A DNA stretch of 64,000 nt from Owenia fusiformis (lineage: Eukaryota; Annelida; Polychaeta; Sabellida; Oweniidae), in the NCBI GenBank assembly GCA_903813345.2, contig CAIIXF020000010.1, positions 9,728,349 through 9,792,348 on the forward strand. Reading direction: 5' to 3'. Shown piece by piece: positions 12,719-25,076 of this stretch. Positions within the stretch are counted from its first letter, which is position 1. Each line of letters begins with the position of its first letter. Position numbers and translations under genes: made by a program. The notes beneath the pieces were generated by a model. It saw only the letters and a list, made by a program, of their open reading frames with translations, was not told where the DNA came from and ran no database searches.

Positions 12719-12922
12719 GTACAAGGTGTCCCAAAGCTATTTGACTCTAAATCTATTTTTATCAATAATGATGGTGCATGTATCTTCTATTGTGTTCAAT
12801 GGAGCAACTTAAGTTGGCTTGTGTCAGATGTCATATACAGCATACAGTATGAAGTTCTCACAATATGAATTAAATTTATTTGGGCTTTATTTATGGGTTG
12901 TATTTTTGGGTCACCCTGTATA
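12719..12922. mobile_element. Mariner-type MITE, TACAGGGTGNCCCAAA ends
   Basis: Left TACAAGGTGTCCCAAAG and right TTTTTGGGTCACCCTGTA form inverted ends typical of mariner-like miniature elements. Similar single ends occur at about 3147, 44325 and 51133. No coding content. Confidence 0.5.
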
Positions 12923-13030
12923 TATTTAGACCAAAAGACAATTCTAATCCAATGATGAATTTGGCATTGGATTAAGTATTTTAGTATATCAACTGATACT
13001 AATAGATGTTTATATTGTGCCATACTATAA

Positions 13031-13290
13031 GTTATTGAATGATTTGAAGTGCAATACAGGATATATTCTGCTCGAGAAATTCCGTATTGGAACGAGACGA
13101 AGTCGAGAATATCGGGACAGAATATCGAGACAGAATATATCCTGTATTGCACTTCAAATCATTCAATAACGTTTTTATCGTGTGATCCTCTGTATTGCTA
13201 CTGAGAATGTCCCCTCCGTACCAATATTTTTTCTGTATTGCGACGGAGATTATCAACGGGGACAATCTCAGTAGCAATACAGATTGGTAC
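13031..13290. repeat. Two adjacent hairpin (foldback) repeats
   Basis: The first hairpin, 13031-13170, has arms of about 40 bp (TTATTGAATGATTTGAAGTG through GTATATTCTG-like sequence and its complement). The second, about 13180-13285, has arms CTGTATTGCTACTGAGA and TCTCAGTAGCAATACAG. Both are non-coding and probably of foldback-transposon origin. Confidence 0.6.
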
Positions 13291-13294
13291 AGCA

Positions 13295-14602
13295 CAAGAA
13301 CTGACCAATCAGAGAGCTTCATTTTACAGATCATACGATAAATTAGCTTACTAAATGTGTCCGGTGTTGGATACTTTAGGGCCTGTTTTTACATGATAAT
13401 GTATGCATGCTAATACAGCCATATATGTATATCTTACTTGATCTGCAAAAATTGTCATGTTAAGTTCGTCATTGACTGATATAGTTCTCATGATGAACAC
13501 ACCATAGTAAAAGTACAGTAATACTATAGGTGAAAGAGAAGGTCATGTAAACTGTAAAAAATATGAAAGTTGTAAGATTTTTTTGTGGTCCTATGTATCG
13601 TTTGACTATCTACTGCACCACTAATAAAGTATTGTGATATCATGGTTAGTGACTTATTAATAGTGTAGTGAGTTTGGTTGAATATACTGTACCTGTATGT
13701 ATAGTGTAGATGTTTTATTGTGCAGATATTCAGATCCATCTTGCATTTTGTCTCTAGTCCCCACACCATCTGTGTATAAGAGAGAATTGGGGTTGGCTAA
13801 GAGAAGAGCATGGCAAGACTATTGAACATACGCCATTTTACTGTTAAAGGCCCACTTTGCGTATTTTCAATTTTTTGGGCAAAATAAAGACTTACATTTG
13901 AAATTCATAATATGTCCAATTGATTGATATTAGAACTTGGTATTTCATTAGACACCAAAAAACAGCTCAAATCAAGAGTAATTTAAAACATGCACTTTGT
14001 TTAACATGTGCACGCACTGCTAATGATCTCTGAGCTTCAAATGTTGTTTTCTAGGTGAGTTATATTTTTCTTGGTTCAATATTAAAACAAATCAAGCTTT
14101 TTGTCATATTTGAATGGGTGTGAGAGTAACATGTTTCAATGAATATTTTTCCCTTTTTTCTTAATTGAGTATAGTGGGCCTTTAAGTTCAGTATACTAGT
14201 AAGTAACCTCTCGTGATGGAGATAAACACTGCATAAGTTATGATGCTGAGACTTAAGTCGTGTATCAAGTCTTTACCCTCATTATCTAAGAATTAACGTG
14301 AAGCGTAGTCAGGATGAGACAGATGAGACAGACTTTTTTAACATCCTTGAGAAATATTCCTCTATCAATGTTGAGTTGTAAATTAATTGTATAATTTTTA
14401 TCAATTTTTGATCTTACGTCTTCAATTTCTGATTCAATTGTGCATAAATTCATCATGTAAAGCCGTATGTAGATTATGTTCTCAAGTTTCAAAACTTATT
14501 GCATGGTTTGTTCTCTCAAGATGGAGTCAATTATATAACACAACTGTATGATTACAGGTGTACATTCAAAAAGCTTCTTAATTGCCCTCATATTTTCATA
14601 AG
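13295..14602. other. Intergenic, nothing recognised
   Basis: AT-rich DNA with no gene, RNA or bounded repeat that I can support. Confidence 0.45.
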
Positions 14603-14934
14603 TACTGTAGATACACTTAATTTGGCCCCCGTTTTAATTTGACAGATTGGCGGATTCAGAAAATCCGCCAAATTAAAAATCCGTCAAATTTCATTTTGGA
14701 TTTTTTGTCGAATGCACTCCAGAAATTAAACTCCAGGGGCCCTTTTCCTTTTCATGTCATCAATTCTACATTATTCCAAAAGAAATACAGAAAATATCTT
14801 AGTAAACACCTGTCCTTATGACATAAACACAAAAATTAAACTTCAGTCCTGAATCCAAATTAAATACCCACCAATATTTGAAATTGAGCAAATCTGTCAA
14901 ATTAAGTAGCGTCAAAATAAGTGTATCTACAGTA
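14603..14934. mobile_element. MITE, CTGTAGATACACTTA family, copy 2
   Basis: 332 bp with ends TACTGTAGATACACTTAA and its near-perfect complement GTGTATCTACAGTA. TA borders both sides. The interior carries repeated AAATCCGCCAAATTAA-like words in inverted orientation, as in the copies at 3960 and 28804. Confidence 0.75.
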
Positions 14935-16943
14935 AGTCTAAAATCCTGTATGTGTGAGTCGAAGGGCTCATATATACTGTATTGTTTATATATCAAGTCA
15001 ACATAGTGCTCATATATATATATTTATAACACATTCAATATTTATGCCTATACTAGTCAGTGGTAATGCATTTAAAGTGGTAAGATAAAGACATTTTTTA
15101 AATTTGGCAACAAATGTTGCCATGGTAATAAGTAAGTGAACTTCAGTTAATTTGACTGTTATATCATGATTTCTAGAAAGTGCTAGGTAACTCAACTTGT
15201 AACCAGGTAACCATCATGAGAAATCATGGCCTTCTATTAGCTTCACACTAGTATGCCATGAGAAAGTTGGAGCCTACCTTCAATCTAGGCCCGTATAGTT
15301 TTCTTGAAAATGCTGAGGGCCAATCAAATCAATTATAGAGATTGACTGACCAATGAGATCATTTTAGAGGCTATGAACATCTTGATGGACATCCTTATCT
15401 TACCCTGATTGGGGTCATAAAACTAAATGTGTTGATACCACTTGAGACAATAACAAAGTGACAATACAATATTATGTAACACATGTAATGTGTCAACATT
15501 AAAGGGCCATAAATACTTGAAAAACATCACACTTAAAATGTTGTGCCCCTCCCATCTGTTGATATCAGATCGAAGAGTGTAAACAACTAAATCAGAGCAT
15601 ATTTCTAGTTGAAGACAGGAAGATGTGATGAATATCAGAATGCCAGGTAACAGTCATATGAAACTATGATGAAGATAACTGTCATATCAGATCTGATCAT
15701 GTAGTATACATGTTTGTCATGTAATCTCATATTTCTCATCTGGTCTAGCATTTCACATATTACATATTTCATCCAGGTGCTTCAATTTAATGAAGTTTTC
15801 TTCTTTAAGGGTATATAACATTTTGAACCAGAGTTTTATAATTCATATGTGTAGTGAGCTATTACCAATAGCTGAACATGTCAAAGCAGGATTACATACA
15901 TTGGAATGTCCATGAGATTTTATAAGTGTTCAGATTTTCAATATCTGTTACCATGGCAATAGATTATGGTACATAATCATGGCTGAAAATCTGTTACATA
16001 CTAGTAATGAAAATTTGGGAAGGCATTCATGGTCAGATCGAGTAAAAGCATGTTACTTATAAGACATGTTTATAGGTAATACTATATTGGTTACCATGAC
16101 AACAAATTAAGTGACTTGCATGCACACTTACATAGGGGTTCACTCTTTCATAATGTCTGCTCCCAGGTGGTGGCATCTTGTCATGTAAGTGTCAATAATA
16201 AACATTACCATCATCCTTCCATGCTATCTGATTGGTTAAGGTAGATCACATTATGAATTTTTTTTGTGAAATGGCCATGATGATAATTTACCAGTAATTA
16301 ATTAAATAGGTAATCTTATTTTGTACTTAGATATTTGCATGTATTGGTATACATATTTTAAGATTTAAAGTTTGAAATTACATTTCCCTAAAAGTTTCCA
16401 ATATTTTATGAAAGAGGTGAACTACTTAAATGTTGCCACTGATCTAGGGATGAATATTAAATGAAGAGTCACAAATACATGTAAAGGATAGGCCAAAAAT
16501 ATGGATGCTTTTTGGCCCACTCTGTAGTCTGTACATTATGTTGAATGTATTAAATATAAAATTGCTCATTTCAGATATGTAAAATAAAATATGTGTGATA
16601 AGAAAAATAAATGGTGTACAATTCAAATTTCGTTTTGGACTAAGTGCTTAATATGTCCTTTATCCAGCTTACTACCAGAGTTAATACAAAGCACGGTGAC
16701 TATCCAGGCCCTGTATATCGCGAGCAAGTTCCCGCTGACATCGCAAGCAATGAGCTCATTTAAGAATTGGGGCCTTGTAAGATATGATAAAATTCATGAT
16801 TGAAGAATGTTGTTGCCCTGCAATTGAAATAGCCATTGTACTATAAAATAAAGTTGTACTGACTTTCACTTACTTAAGTTTCGGAGAAAATTTATATTTC
16901 AATTTTATCATATCTCTTAAGGCCCTGGATGGTCCCAATGACA
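14935..16943. other. Intergenic, no gene recognised
   Basis: No coding region recognised. A short inverted repeat (around AGATATGATAAAATT at 16779-16793 and its complement at 16899-16913, with GGCCC flanks) looks like a small foldback sequence. A GTGGTGGCATCTTGTCATG word near 16163 belongs to the GTGGTGACAT repeat group. Confidence 0.45.
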
Positions 16944-17022
16944 TACCCTGCGTGCAGAGTCTAGTTAAACTAGAAGATGAAGCTCTCTTTTAAGAAGTGA
17001 AGTCAAACGAATGCAAAGGGTA
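16944..17022. mobile_element. Short TACCCT/AGGGTA MITE, copy 1
   Basis: 79 bp running from TACCCTGCGTGCAGAGTCTA to ACGAATGCAAAGGGTA. Two longer versions with the same ends lie at 28233-28635 and 32030-32311, so this is an internal-deletion copy of a dispersed family. Borders are TA. Confidence 0.55.
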
Positions 17023-18071
17023 CAATGACAAAGGGTGCTTTTTACTGCGTTCAAAGTCCTAAATAACATTCGATTTTTTTCTTGGCCAATATTTGTATTT
17101 TCTAGTCCAATCATGTGTAAGGTAATCCTGTAGTGTAGCTTCGAAATATACCCACTGGGTGTTTATTTGAAAGTAACTTAACACGAATATGTTTGTTTGG
17201 TCGGAAATATTGATTTCAAGACCTATGGGCATTTATTTCATGGATATATTGATTGTGAAGCTAATACTCAAACCTCATGATAAATTATGGCACATAACGA
17301 AAATAAAATCATGCCGGGACATCCAGCAAGCAAAAACTGCCATTTGTCCGATATAATGCTTATATCCATTTAATGGGGTTAATTTTCATACATAGGCTCA
17401 GGCTCCTACTTATGCTGTGTTTTGGTGGGATCGTTTTCATGTTAAACTATGTCATGTTTAACAGCATATGATTCCGATTCATGAATGAGTTATATGTATG
17501 TACATTGTAGTTTGTACAACATGTATTTTAATGTTTCAGATGATACACATGTATGTTGCAATTGATGTTTAGAAGTATCAGTGTGAGTTACCACTTCCTC
17601 TGGTTTATGGGTCTTATGATGCATTATAACTTTTGCCAAAATCTTACAATATCAGACAAAATGAAAATATTGGTTTCTTGCATTGATTTTATAATGTTGA
17701 TCACATTCAGTTATCCCACTGTATCATATGGGTTTCGCTTATTCATGATATATTTGCCATTTGACATACTTTAGCAGGTTTAACCTACTTTTCAATCTGA
17801 ACTATTTTTTAAAGTGTGTAAAGCCTTGGTTATAGTTCTGAGCATGGCCTATTCCCTGTGTTAAATGTTTGGTTTAGGGATAAAATACCAGTAGGTATGA
17901 TCTGGGTTTAATTTTAAAAAATGATCCGAAGTATTTTGCAAGAGTTCCCCTTCTACATCTTGAATGTCTTGCATTCATAAGATGCAGCATTCAGTCTGTT
18001 GTGGAACAGACAATATCCAGTCTCGATACGAATTAGAGGGTCTATAGTTAGGCCCACATATTCAAAGGGCA
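17023..18071. other. Intergenic, nothing recognised
   Basis: AT-rich DNA with no gene or RNA that I can support. Confidence 0.4.
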
Positions 18072-18265
18072 TGTACCAAATTAAGCGTGACAGTTGAACG
18101 CGTGTCAGGTAAGGTAAAACACAAGAGTGATGAAATTTGAGCAAACTGAAGTTTTCATATTTTCAGAAAGATCTGGTCTAGTTTCTGGATATTTTTATAT
18201 GTAGGTGTCTGTTACAACATCCATGACAGTGAACTTGACACCTACACTAACTCCCAATGTAGTAT
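18072..18265. repeat. Left arm of an inverted repeat flanking a LINE tail
   Basis: This arm matches, in inverted orientation, 19023-19226. Shared words include ACCAAATTAAGCGTGACAGT, GGTCTAGTTTCT, GACAGTGAACTTGAC and ACTCCCAATNTAGTATAC. Both arms contain a TTTCAG|AAAGATNTGGTCTAG splice-acceptor-like segment. The right arm retains an open frame (61 codons from 19239 down to 19051) while this one has stops. Confidence 0.6.
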
Positions 18266-18335
18266 ACCGCATCTCAGGTAAATGTACCCAGGCGTTGAAA
18301 GATTGATGATGACAATATTTTTATCAAGACAATAA

Positions 18336-18782
18336 CAAAAACACTGTATCAGAATTATAAAACTCAATGGAACAAAGATATATTAAATTACCCTGTCTTG
18401 AGAACTTATGTTAAATTCAAAAATGTCTTTGAGAGAGAGTTATTTAAATATCCAAAATAAAAATTACAGGCAAGCAATTTGTAGATTTAGGCTTAGTTCC
18501 CACAAGTTACATATAGAACTTGGTCGTCATTTAAAGCCAAAGCCAAAACCTGTAGATGAACGTTTATGTAATATTTGTGGTATTTTAGAAGATGAACAAC
18601 ACTTCATCATGATTTGTAAGAAAAACACTACAGAAAGAAAATTTTTGTTTGACACCCTTACACGATTTAATTTTGTAGGCAGTCCTGACATTATTTTTAA
18701 AAAACTAATGTCTCACAAAAATTCTTATGTAATTTTACATTTAGCAAAGTTCATCTATTATTCACTCAAAAAATTGGATTAA
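18336..18782 (+). pseudogene. Decayed C-terminus of a non-LTR retrotransposon reverse transcriptase
   Basis: Only the tail of a jockey/CR1-like ORF2 remains. An upstream frame reads about LRTYVKFKNVFE; after a frameshift near 18435 the main frame (from 18408) continues with AICRFRLSSHKLHIELGRH, then a zinc-binding-type motif (LCNICGILEDEQHFIMIC). In this family the segment follows the reverse transcriptase domain and ends with Cys/His residues. The polymerase itself is absent, so it cannot be active. It sits inside inverted-repeat arms (18072-18265, 19023-19226). The LINE assignment is confident, the clade is not. Confidence 0.75.
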
Positions 18783-19022
18783 TGTGTCAACGATGCATCA
18801 CACTGATATTTAAATTTCTGTCAAGTTATATTTGTATTTTACAATTATCTTGTATTCTGTATTTTACATTTGATGATGTAATTAGAATTGTATTTGACAA
18901 CAACTTTATTTTTGTATTCAATAGTTAGTTTAGTCTTAGGTCAGTTTTGTAGATTGTAGTTTTTAGTGACTAATATGTCATTGTAATGACATCAGAGAGT
19001 CAATAAAAGATATATATAAACC

Positions 19023-19226
19023 GTATACTATATTGGGAGTTTGTGTAGGTTTAATCATGACATTCACGGTCAAGTTCACTGTCTCGGATGTTGTTACAGA
19101 CATTTACATATCTAGAAACTAGACCAAATCTTTCTGAAACGATGAAAACATCAGTTTGCTTAAATCGCATCATCCTCATGTTGTACCTTACCCTGTGCTT
19201 GCAACTGTCACGCTTAATTTGGTACA
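19023..19226. repeat. Right arm of the inverted repeat flanking the LINE tail
   Basis: Inverted counterpart of 18072-18265. On the minus strand it keeps a short open frame reading VSERFGLVSRYVNVCNN. The peptide is not recognised. It could be a captured exon or simply a less decayed arm. Confidence 0.55.
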
Positions 19227-19239
19227 CACCCAGCCACAA

Positions 19240-20990
19240 CTAGGGAGTTTTCTTTCAATTTTAAAATGAGTTGCAAACCATAGATCTATTTTTCGAATGT
19301 TAGGTTTAAATTATATTCTATTCAGATTCTATCATTGTTAAACTATGTATCTGCTTTAAATGGGCTTATTAGCCTTTTGCAGGTTATTGATGACTTACAT
19401 ATACATGTCAAATCCATAAATACATGTTCATCAATGGGACATCACACTCCATTATTGATCATAACGGACATTTCCATATATCCTGTATTATATTTCATTA
19501 TCAAAGAGTGCCAAACTTGTTCCATTAAAAATGGGTCAACTATCCATTGTGGTTGAAATAAACTATATTGATTTCCTTTCTACAAACAATATGAAAATGT
19601 CAAATTGACACATTCCATCCTGACACACTCCATCCTCCAGTCATTGTACCTTAAGTTAAATCAATATTTATTCAGTCTTTTTCAGATAATCTTCTTTTAT
19701 AAAGGGAGGATCAGATCTAGCGAGCAAGCTAAACAAAAAATTGTTTCAATTTTAAAATATTTTTTAGCTCATATCATTCCTTCCCATATTCTAAAAAAAC
19801 GACTTTATTCCAGGTAAACTTAAGATTTGTACAATGTAAAATTTCATATTTTTATGGCTGCCATTTATATTATTTTGGGAGAATTTAAACACTTCTCCCA
19901 AATTTTTGCACTTTCAATTCTTAACTTCACCAATTAATGACATATCCTGGATCTTTTGGGAGATATTGTATAGGAGATCATAAGGAATAGATAAGTAGAC
20001 AAGTAGTCCAACTGTACTTGATTATCTGATTCTGCCAATAATTTATTGGAACACCCGGTAGGGTTGACTTCATTGAATTCTTCATGGTTTCTATGTTTTA
20101 TGATTATTTAATAGGATTGACACATTGAATAAGGTTGTCAAAGAATTTATATTTTAAGAGAAATTTCCATTGTCTCAGAACATTCCTCTCTTGTGTATTG
20201 TTGTAACTTCCAGACAAAATACATTCAGTCAAGAAAAATAGACCGAAGCATGGATACTGGGCTCACATGGTGATAGCTGCCATTTGAAATGCTTAGAAAT
20301 TACCACTTATGGGATATAATTGAAGACTTCATTTAAAAGTGAATCCATTTGAATTTTCATGGAGGATTGCAAATGAGTCATCATTGTGTTGACACTGATA
20401 GACAGATGGACAGACACTATGTGGGACTAAAAATCAGTTTTCTGGATGGCACTGTAAACTAGACAATTAAGTACATGTAATGTAAATCCAATGCATTTGA
20501 TTATGCAAGAGTTCAGCGTGTTGAGTATTCGTATATTGAATTGATATATTTGGCTGTTTGTTTTTGATTCGAATTAACTGGCACTAAACTTTGCACTGTC
20601 AAAAACTTGGAAAAAATTGGAACTAAAGTAAAATTTTAAGTTTTTCAAAGTACATGGATTGCTTAATTTGATGGCGGCGAAATTAAGTCTCCATCAATTT
20701 TTGAAAAAAATCCCATGTATTTTCATCTAGTTACTATTCAATGTGTTACCTTGAATGAAATAAATGAAAAAAACATGGATAAAATGTCACTTGTAAACTA
20801 TTTCCAAGTTCCTACTTGTTCAGGAGACATGGAGAAAACTGATTATTGCACATTCTTTCATTTCTTTCATTTCTTCTTGAAATTTCTGCCACCCACCAAC
20901 AAACCAGAAACAAAATAATCAATCAGTTTCCTGGCTTCAATCATAAAGATAAATAAACCAAAAACCAACAAAAAAGATGTGTATACATTG
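19240..20990. other. Intergenic between LINE fragment and RPS19
   Basis: No gene recognised. A short AATTTGATGGCGGCGAAATT segment near 20665 recalls the CTGTAGATACACTTA MITE interior but has no clear termini. Confidence 0.4.
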
Positions 20991-20998
20991 AGATGCAG

Positions 20999-21004
20999 TT
21001 TATT
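20999..21004 (-). terminator. Polyadenylation signal of RPS19
   Basis: AATAAA on the minus strand, about 52 bases downstream of the RPS19 stop codon and the first such hexamer after it. Confidence 0.6.
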
Positions 21005-21055
21005 TGCACCAAGCCCCCTACATAAAATATCCACATGTACTGTCCATATTAAAGT

Positions 21056-24000
21056 CTATTGGGCTGCTGCAGCAGGCTGTGACTTGCTTTTGCTGGCAAT
21101 CTGGGCAGCTATTCTGTCAAGATCTCGTCGTCCTGATGAGGTTAGTCTTCGGCCACTGAAAGTACATAATGGTAACAAAATATGATATATAATGTTATTG
21201 TTTAAATAATTACAATTAATTATAATTGTAGTTCAATAAATATTCTGACAGAACTAGTCTCAATAGTTTCAATCTTAATTCTAAATAATTCAATGAACCA
21301 GGTACATGTACTTTTAAATGCAAATGCATTCTCTAAATTCATGTTAAAAATCTAAAAATCTGGACAACAATTCTAATAAACTGCCTATTGACCTCAGTTG
21401 ATTGATTCGGTGGAGTGCCATTCTACAGAGTTTTAACTCAGCGTGGTGCACGTAGTTCATCATTGGTCAAATTCAAACATTTTAGCTGGATCAGGATAGT
21501 TTTTCAGGTACAAACATAGCGGTTAAGTGCCCCAAAATCGAGGGGCACTTAACCGCTATATAAATCATGTCCGTAAGATCTTGCACATTGCATATGCTTA
21601 GAATGAATGTTGATTTAGCATGTCTAGTCAAATCAAACACTTTTTGTGGAAAAGAAATCAATAACGTACGGAATAAAGAATATAATCTCTCAGATATAAT
21701 CAAACAGCTATAGCAGAGTGGCCTAAATGTGACATAGATAGAATCCATCCGGTGATCGCAAATCATCAATTAGAACCCATTTGACAATCATGACACTTAC
21801 CCTGATGGATGTTTTTCTACTAGTTTGAGTCCTTCAAGGGACTGGAGGACCTTGCGTGATACAGATCCTGAGCTTTTGCAGAAATGTGATGGGGCTGTTC
21901 CATTCCTTTTACGGGCTGAAATATAAAATCAATAAATAACACAAGACCATCAAAATTAATTATCTAATGGGATAAACATACATTTTTACAAAAATGACAG
22001 ATGAAGTTTTTAAATGAATATGTGAAACACATGTAGGAATCAATTTTAGTGCAGGGCTGTATGTATATGATACAGGATCTTTGACCTCAGAAAAATTGAT
22101 TCGGTGGTTGTGCAAATCTGCATGTATTATCAGCGTGGTGCACGTTGTTCATCACTGGTCAAATATCATAATGCATGTATTGTGGAAACACACTTATCAA
22201 ACTGAAGCAAACTTATAAGATTGTACTGACTGATCTAATTATTTTCGCAGAAATATACCGGGAAAATACCCCTGTTATCTGACTGGTCATTGGATTTGTT
22301 TATCATGAACCAGATTGGTTGTCTGATCCAAAGCATGTGTGAGCGCTTGCATGACTCAACGAGATTCCCCTCGCTAGTTGAGGGATCAATTGTGTTTAAT
22401 TGAAAGTTGGTTGTTCTGTTGATTATTTCAATATTTCGACAACAATATACCCATAAGTTATTCTCAAGATATATTCATTGTATGTGAGCAATAATAAATG
22501 AACATCATTGATTGTCCGCAAAATAGAAGCATATTATTGTAGATTTTTAACATTTAGCAAAATTAACCTTTGCATGTGCTTACAATTTTCCCTTTAACTT
22601 AAAAACCCTCAAAAAGGACAAAATTTGATTGGTTAATATTTTCCAACGATACATTTCGCGTAGCTATTTGCGTGACTCAAAAGTTCTAAATCAAACTACT
22701 TATGCAATTTTGTTTTAACGCCTGCACGCTAAATAAAATAAAACAATAATGACACCATCAGAAGTATTGCTCTTTGCCATTGCTTTAATGGTCAGTATAC
22801 CGAGATAATCAAGAAAAGCTTGTACAATGAACAATAAAATTCAGACACTGAACCAATTAACCTAGATAATAGCGACACGTCTTCTTAGGTCAACCGCTCG
22901 TTTGTTTGTGGGTTTTCAACATAACTCTATAATGCAATTTGAAGATGAGTACTTTTATTCTGTTGTTGCATTGATGATGCAGTTTATAATGCAGTTAGAT
23001 TGGAATGAAAGTCGAATGAAATTATTTTTTCCAATGTGCCGACTAGTCAACTGATCACGTGACCATCTCTTCCGTAATATTTTCTGACTTTTCAATCATC
23101 CTTTTTACCACGCTATGAATAAAAAAAACATATCTGTTATTTAAGATTGATAGGAGATCAATCGTTTCTGATCATTTTTCCTGTGCTGCCGTATGAGAGT
23201 AAGAACGAATACAATCGATTGAAATATAGGTGTGAAAATCCCCATGTAAACCAATGGGGGGAAACAAGGAAGTATGAATTTCTTCCTCTGCGAAATGAAT
23301 CGTGGGAAATATTTTGACCTTATCACCTTTCCATAAAGTCAGTTTACATGTAAATCCCTGGTTAATTGCTGTTAATTGTACCGCTTGAAATGAGTAAATT
23401 ATCAGAAAATAATGTTGATTTTTCATTTAATATCAACTTGAGATATATTTGCGCCTTCTACGCAATATAATTATTAATTTTTCGTTCAAAATTAGGAGAA
23501 CATTGAAGAAATTCACTGCCGGTGTAAAAGGGTAGGAGGTCCTCTCAAATTATGGTCCTACTCTCCATTGATTTATATGGTGATCTAAATACAACCCTTT
23601 CCCTTATTATCTTATACACAATAAGGGCCGTTTAGAAAGGGGACCATAATTCCCAGGGGACCATAATTTCTTTTACACCGGTCTGTAACCGTCCATAGAC
23701 GGCGACTGGATGTGAACAGCAGACATTAGCATTAGTTCACCATTATATATGTCTCATAAGAATATATAGATAGATAATTTATTTAAATTAAATTAATCGT
23801 CGATCGTCATGGTTATTTGAAAAATGACCTGTTTAAAATTTAAAACATTTGCACTTATCAATTCAATCATTAACTTCACTCGCCAAGAGTAATTCAGCTA
23901 AACATGATTAGTTATTCACAGGTATTTCAGTATGCAATATTCGTAAAGACCATATCCTATTCATATTTCATCCCGATCATGCCGATACCGTATTTCAACA

Positions 24001-25076
24001 AAATGAATACACGTCGATCCTCTTTTTACAAGCCCATTTGAGAATCGGGGAAAGCCTTTCGATTTTAGGCCCATGGGAACTTATATCATATATACCACAA
24101 GATCCCAATCATATTCCAAAACGTATACTTTTCAAAATCAATTGACGCATTAGGCATGCGTTAATAGAGACAACGCTTTCATCGTAAAATCATAGGCCAA
24201 TCACCACATCATATCATGAATCTGTAAATATAAAATCTTCAATTCTAAACAATATTGGATGACCGTAAAATATGGCTTTTATCTTACACTGCATATATCT
24301 TTAAAATGCTTTTCTGGGCATGCTAAATGTATTTCCAATTATACGAAAAATGCGTACGCGCATTTCAGGCTTCACAACCAGTGTACATTTTCTGAAAAGT
24401 CCCGATTTTTGAGAGATTTTGCTGTCCCGATTTTTGTCCCGATTTTAAACGATGAGAGGTTGACAGGTATGTGTTAAGTCTGAACTGAGAATTCTAGTTT
24501 TATTTAGAAAATTGATTGAATTAAATTATCTAAGATTTGGGATGAAAGTGCCCCGTCCATATTTCATATTTGATTAAAAATATTTACTGCATTGGGCAAA
24601 TATAGTCGTCTTTATCAAGTTAAGTCAAAATATTAATATACTGGCTGTACTAATTCCTCAAAACTTTCTACCATTGACATCATCGATTTCAATCATTTGC
24701 ATATAGCCAATCAGCGCAGCGGAAATTATTGATTTTCTTGACTTTGTGGAAAGGTGAATAAGGAAAATCTTCTGCATCTCCTCTTTTGAAGAGGGAACAA
24801 CGAATACAAGAATTGTGGCAACTTTCGTGACATACCTCCATAAACAGTTGTAAAGGCTCCAACACCACATGGTGCTCTGATATACAAGTGACGGGCCATG
24901 GATGCAGCCCTGATGTAATACCAGTCCTCGTCATAAGGAGCCAGTTCAGCGAAGCGACCATTCTTGACAATATCAATCCAGTCAGGAACCTTCATTTTGC
25001 CAGACTTCTTGAGGAAGGCAGCGTATGCCTTCACAAATTGATGCTGATCAACGTCCTTAACGCTGTAGCCGGGCAT
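21056..25076 (-). CDS. RPS19: Ribosomal protein eS19 (RPS19)
   Basis: Three coding exons on the minus strand, 25076-24836, 21915-21801 and 21155-21056, join in phase to 151 residues (the human protein has 145). The start [20 protein letters not shown], the core [20 protein letters not shown], the central [20 protein letters not shown] and the tail [20 protein letters not shown] align along the whole family. eS19 sits in the head of the 40S subunit and is needed for 18S rRNA maturation. The ATG directly follows a splice acceptor (ttatttag|ATG), so the 5' UTR exon lies upstream at about 25527-25552. Each intron between coding exons holds a C/D-box snoRNA, as is common for ribosomal-protein host genes. 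Alanine-rich C-terminus. No truncation or frameshift. Confidence 0.95.
21388..21470 (-). ncRNA. C/D-box snoRNA, SNORD33/snR55-like, in the last RPS19 intron
   Basis: On the minus strand a TTGACC/GGTCAA terminal stem encloses box C ATGATGA (21457-21463) and box D CTGA (21394-21397); an internal CTGA at 21438-21441 can serve as box D'. Length 83 nt. The guide upstream of box D reads CCACCGAATCAA, complementary to the 18S rRNA stretch TTGATTCGGTGG. By the fifth-nucleotide rule the target is the U corresponding to human 18S U1326 (yeast U1269), the SNORD33/snR55 site. The D' guide (CGTGCACCACG) complements the nearby 18S GTGGTGCATG with one G-U pair. It lies in the same orientation as the RPS19 intron, so it would be released by splicing. 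Confidence 0.85.
21801..21915 (-). other. RPS19: RPS19 coding exon 2 of 3
   Basis: 115 nt between the two snoRNA-bearing introns. It encodes the RNGTAPSHF to LKLVEKHPS segment. Acceptor atatttcag|CCCG, donor TCAGG|gtaagt. Confidence 0.92.
22080..22163 (-). ncRNA. Second C/D-box snoRNA with the same 18S antisense, in the other RPS19 intron
   Basis: On the minus strand a TTTGACC/GGTCAAA terminal stem encloses box C GTGATGA (22149-22155), an internal CTGA (22130-22133, D') and box D CTGA (22087-22090). Length 84 nt. The D guide again contains CCACCGAATCAA, but it is spaced one base further from box D than in its sister, so the fifth position falls just outside the helix. The D' guide CGTGCACCACG is identical to the sister's. 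It is a paralogue of the snoRNA at 21388-21470, duplicated into the neighbouring intron. Confidence 0.83.
22170..24835. other. Remainder of RPS19 intron
   Basis: Contains a MITE-like inverted repeat at 23519-23681 with ends CCGGTGTAAAAG and CTTTTACACCGG. Otherwise AT-rich with no further snoRNA box pairs that I could find by eye. Confidence 0.45.
23519..23681. mobile_element. MITE with CCGGTGTAAAAG termini
   Basis: 163 bp with perfect 12-bp inverted ends and repeated ggaccataatt words inside. Non-coding. It lies in the RPS19 intron. No certain target duplication. Confidence 0.5.
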
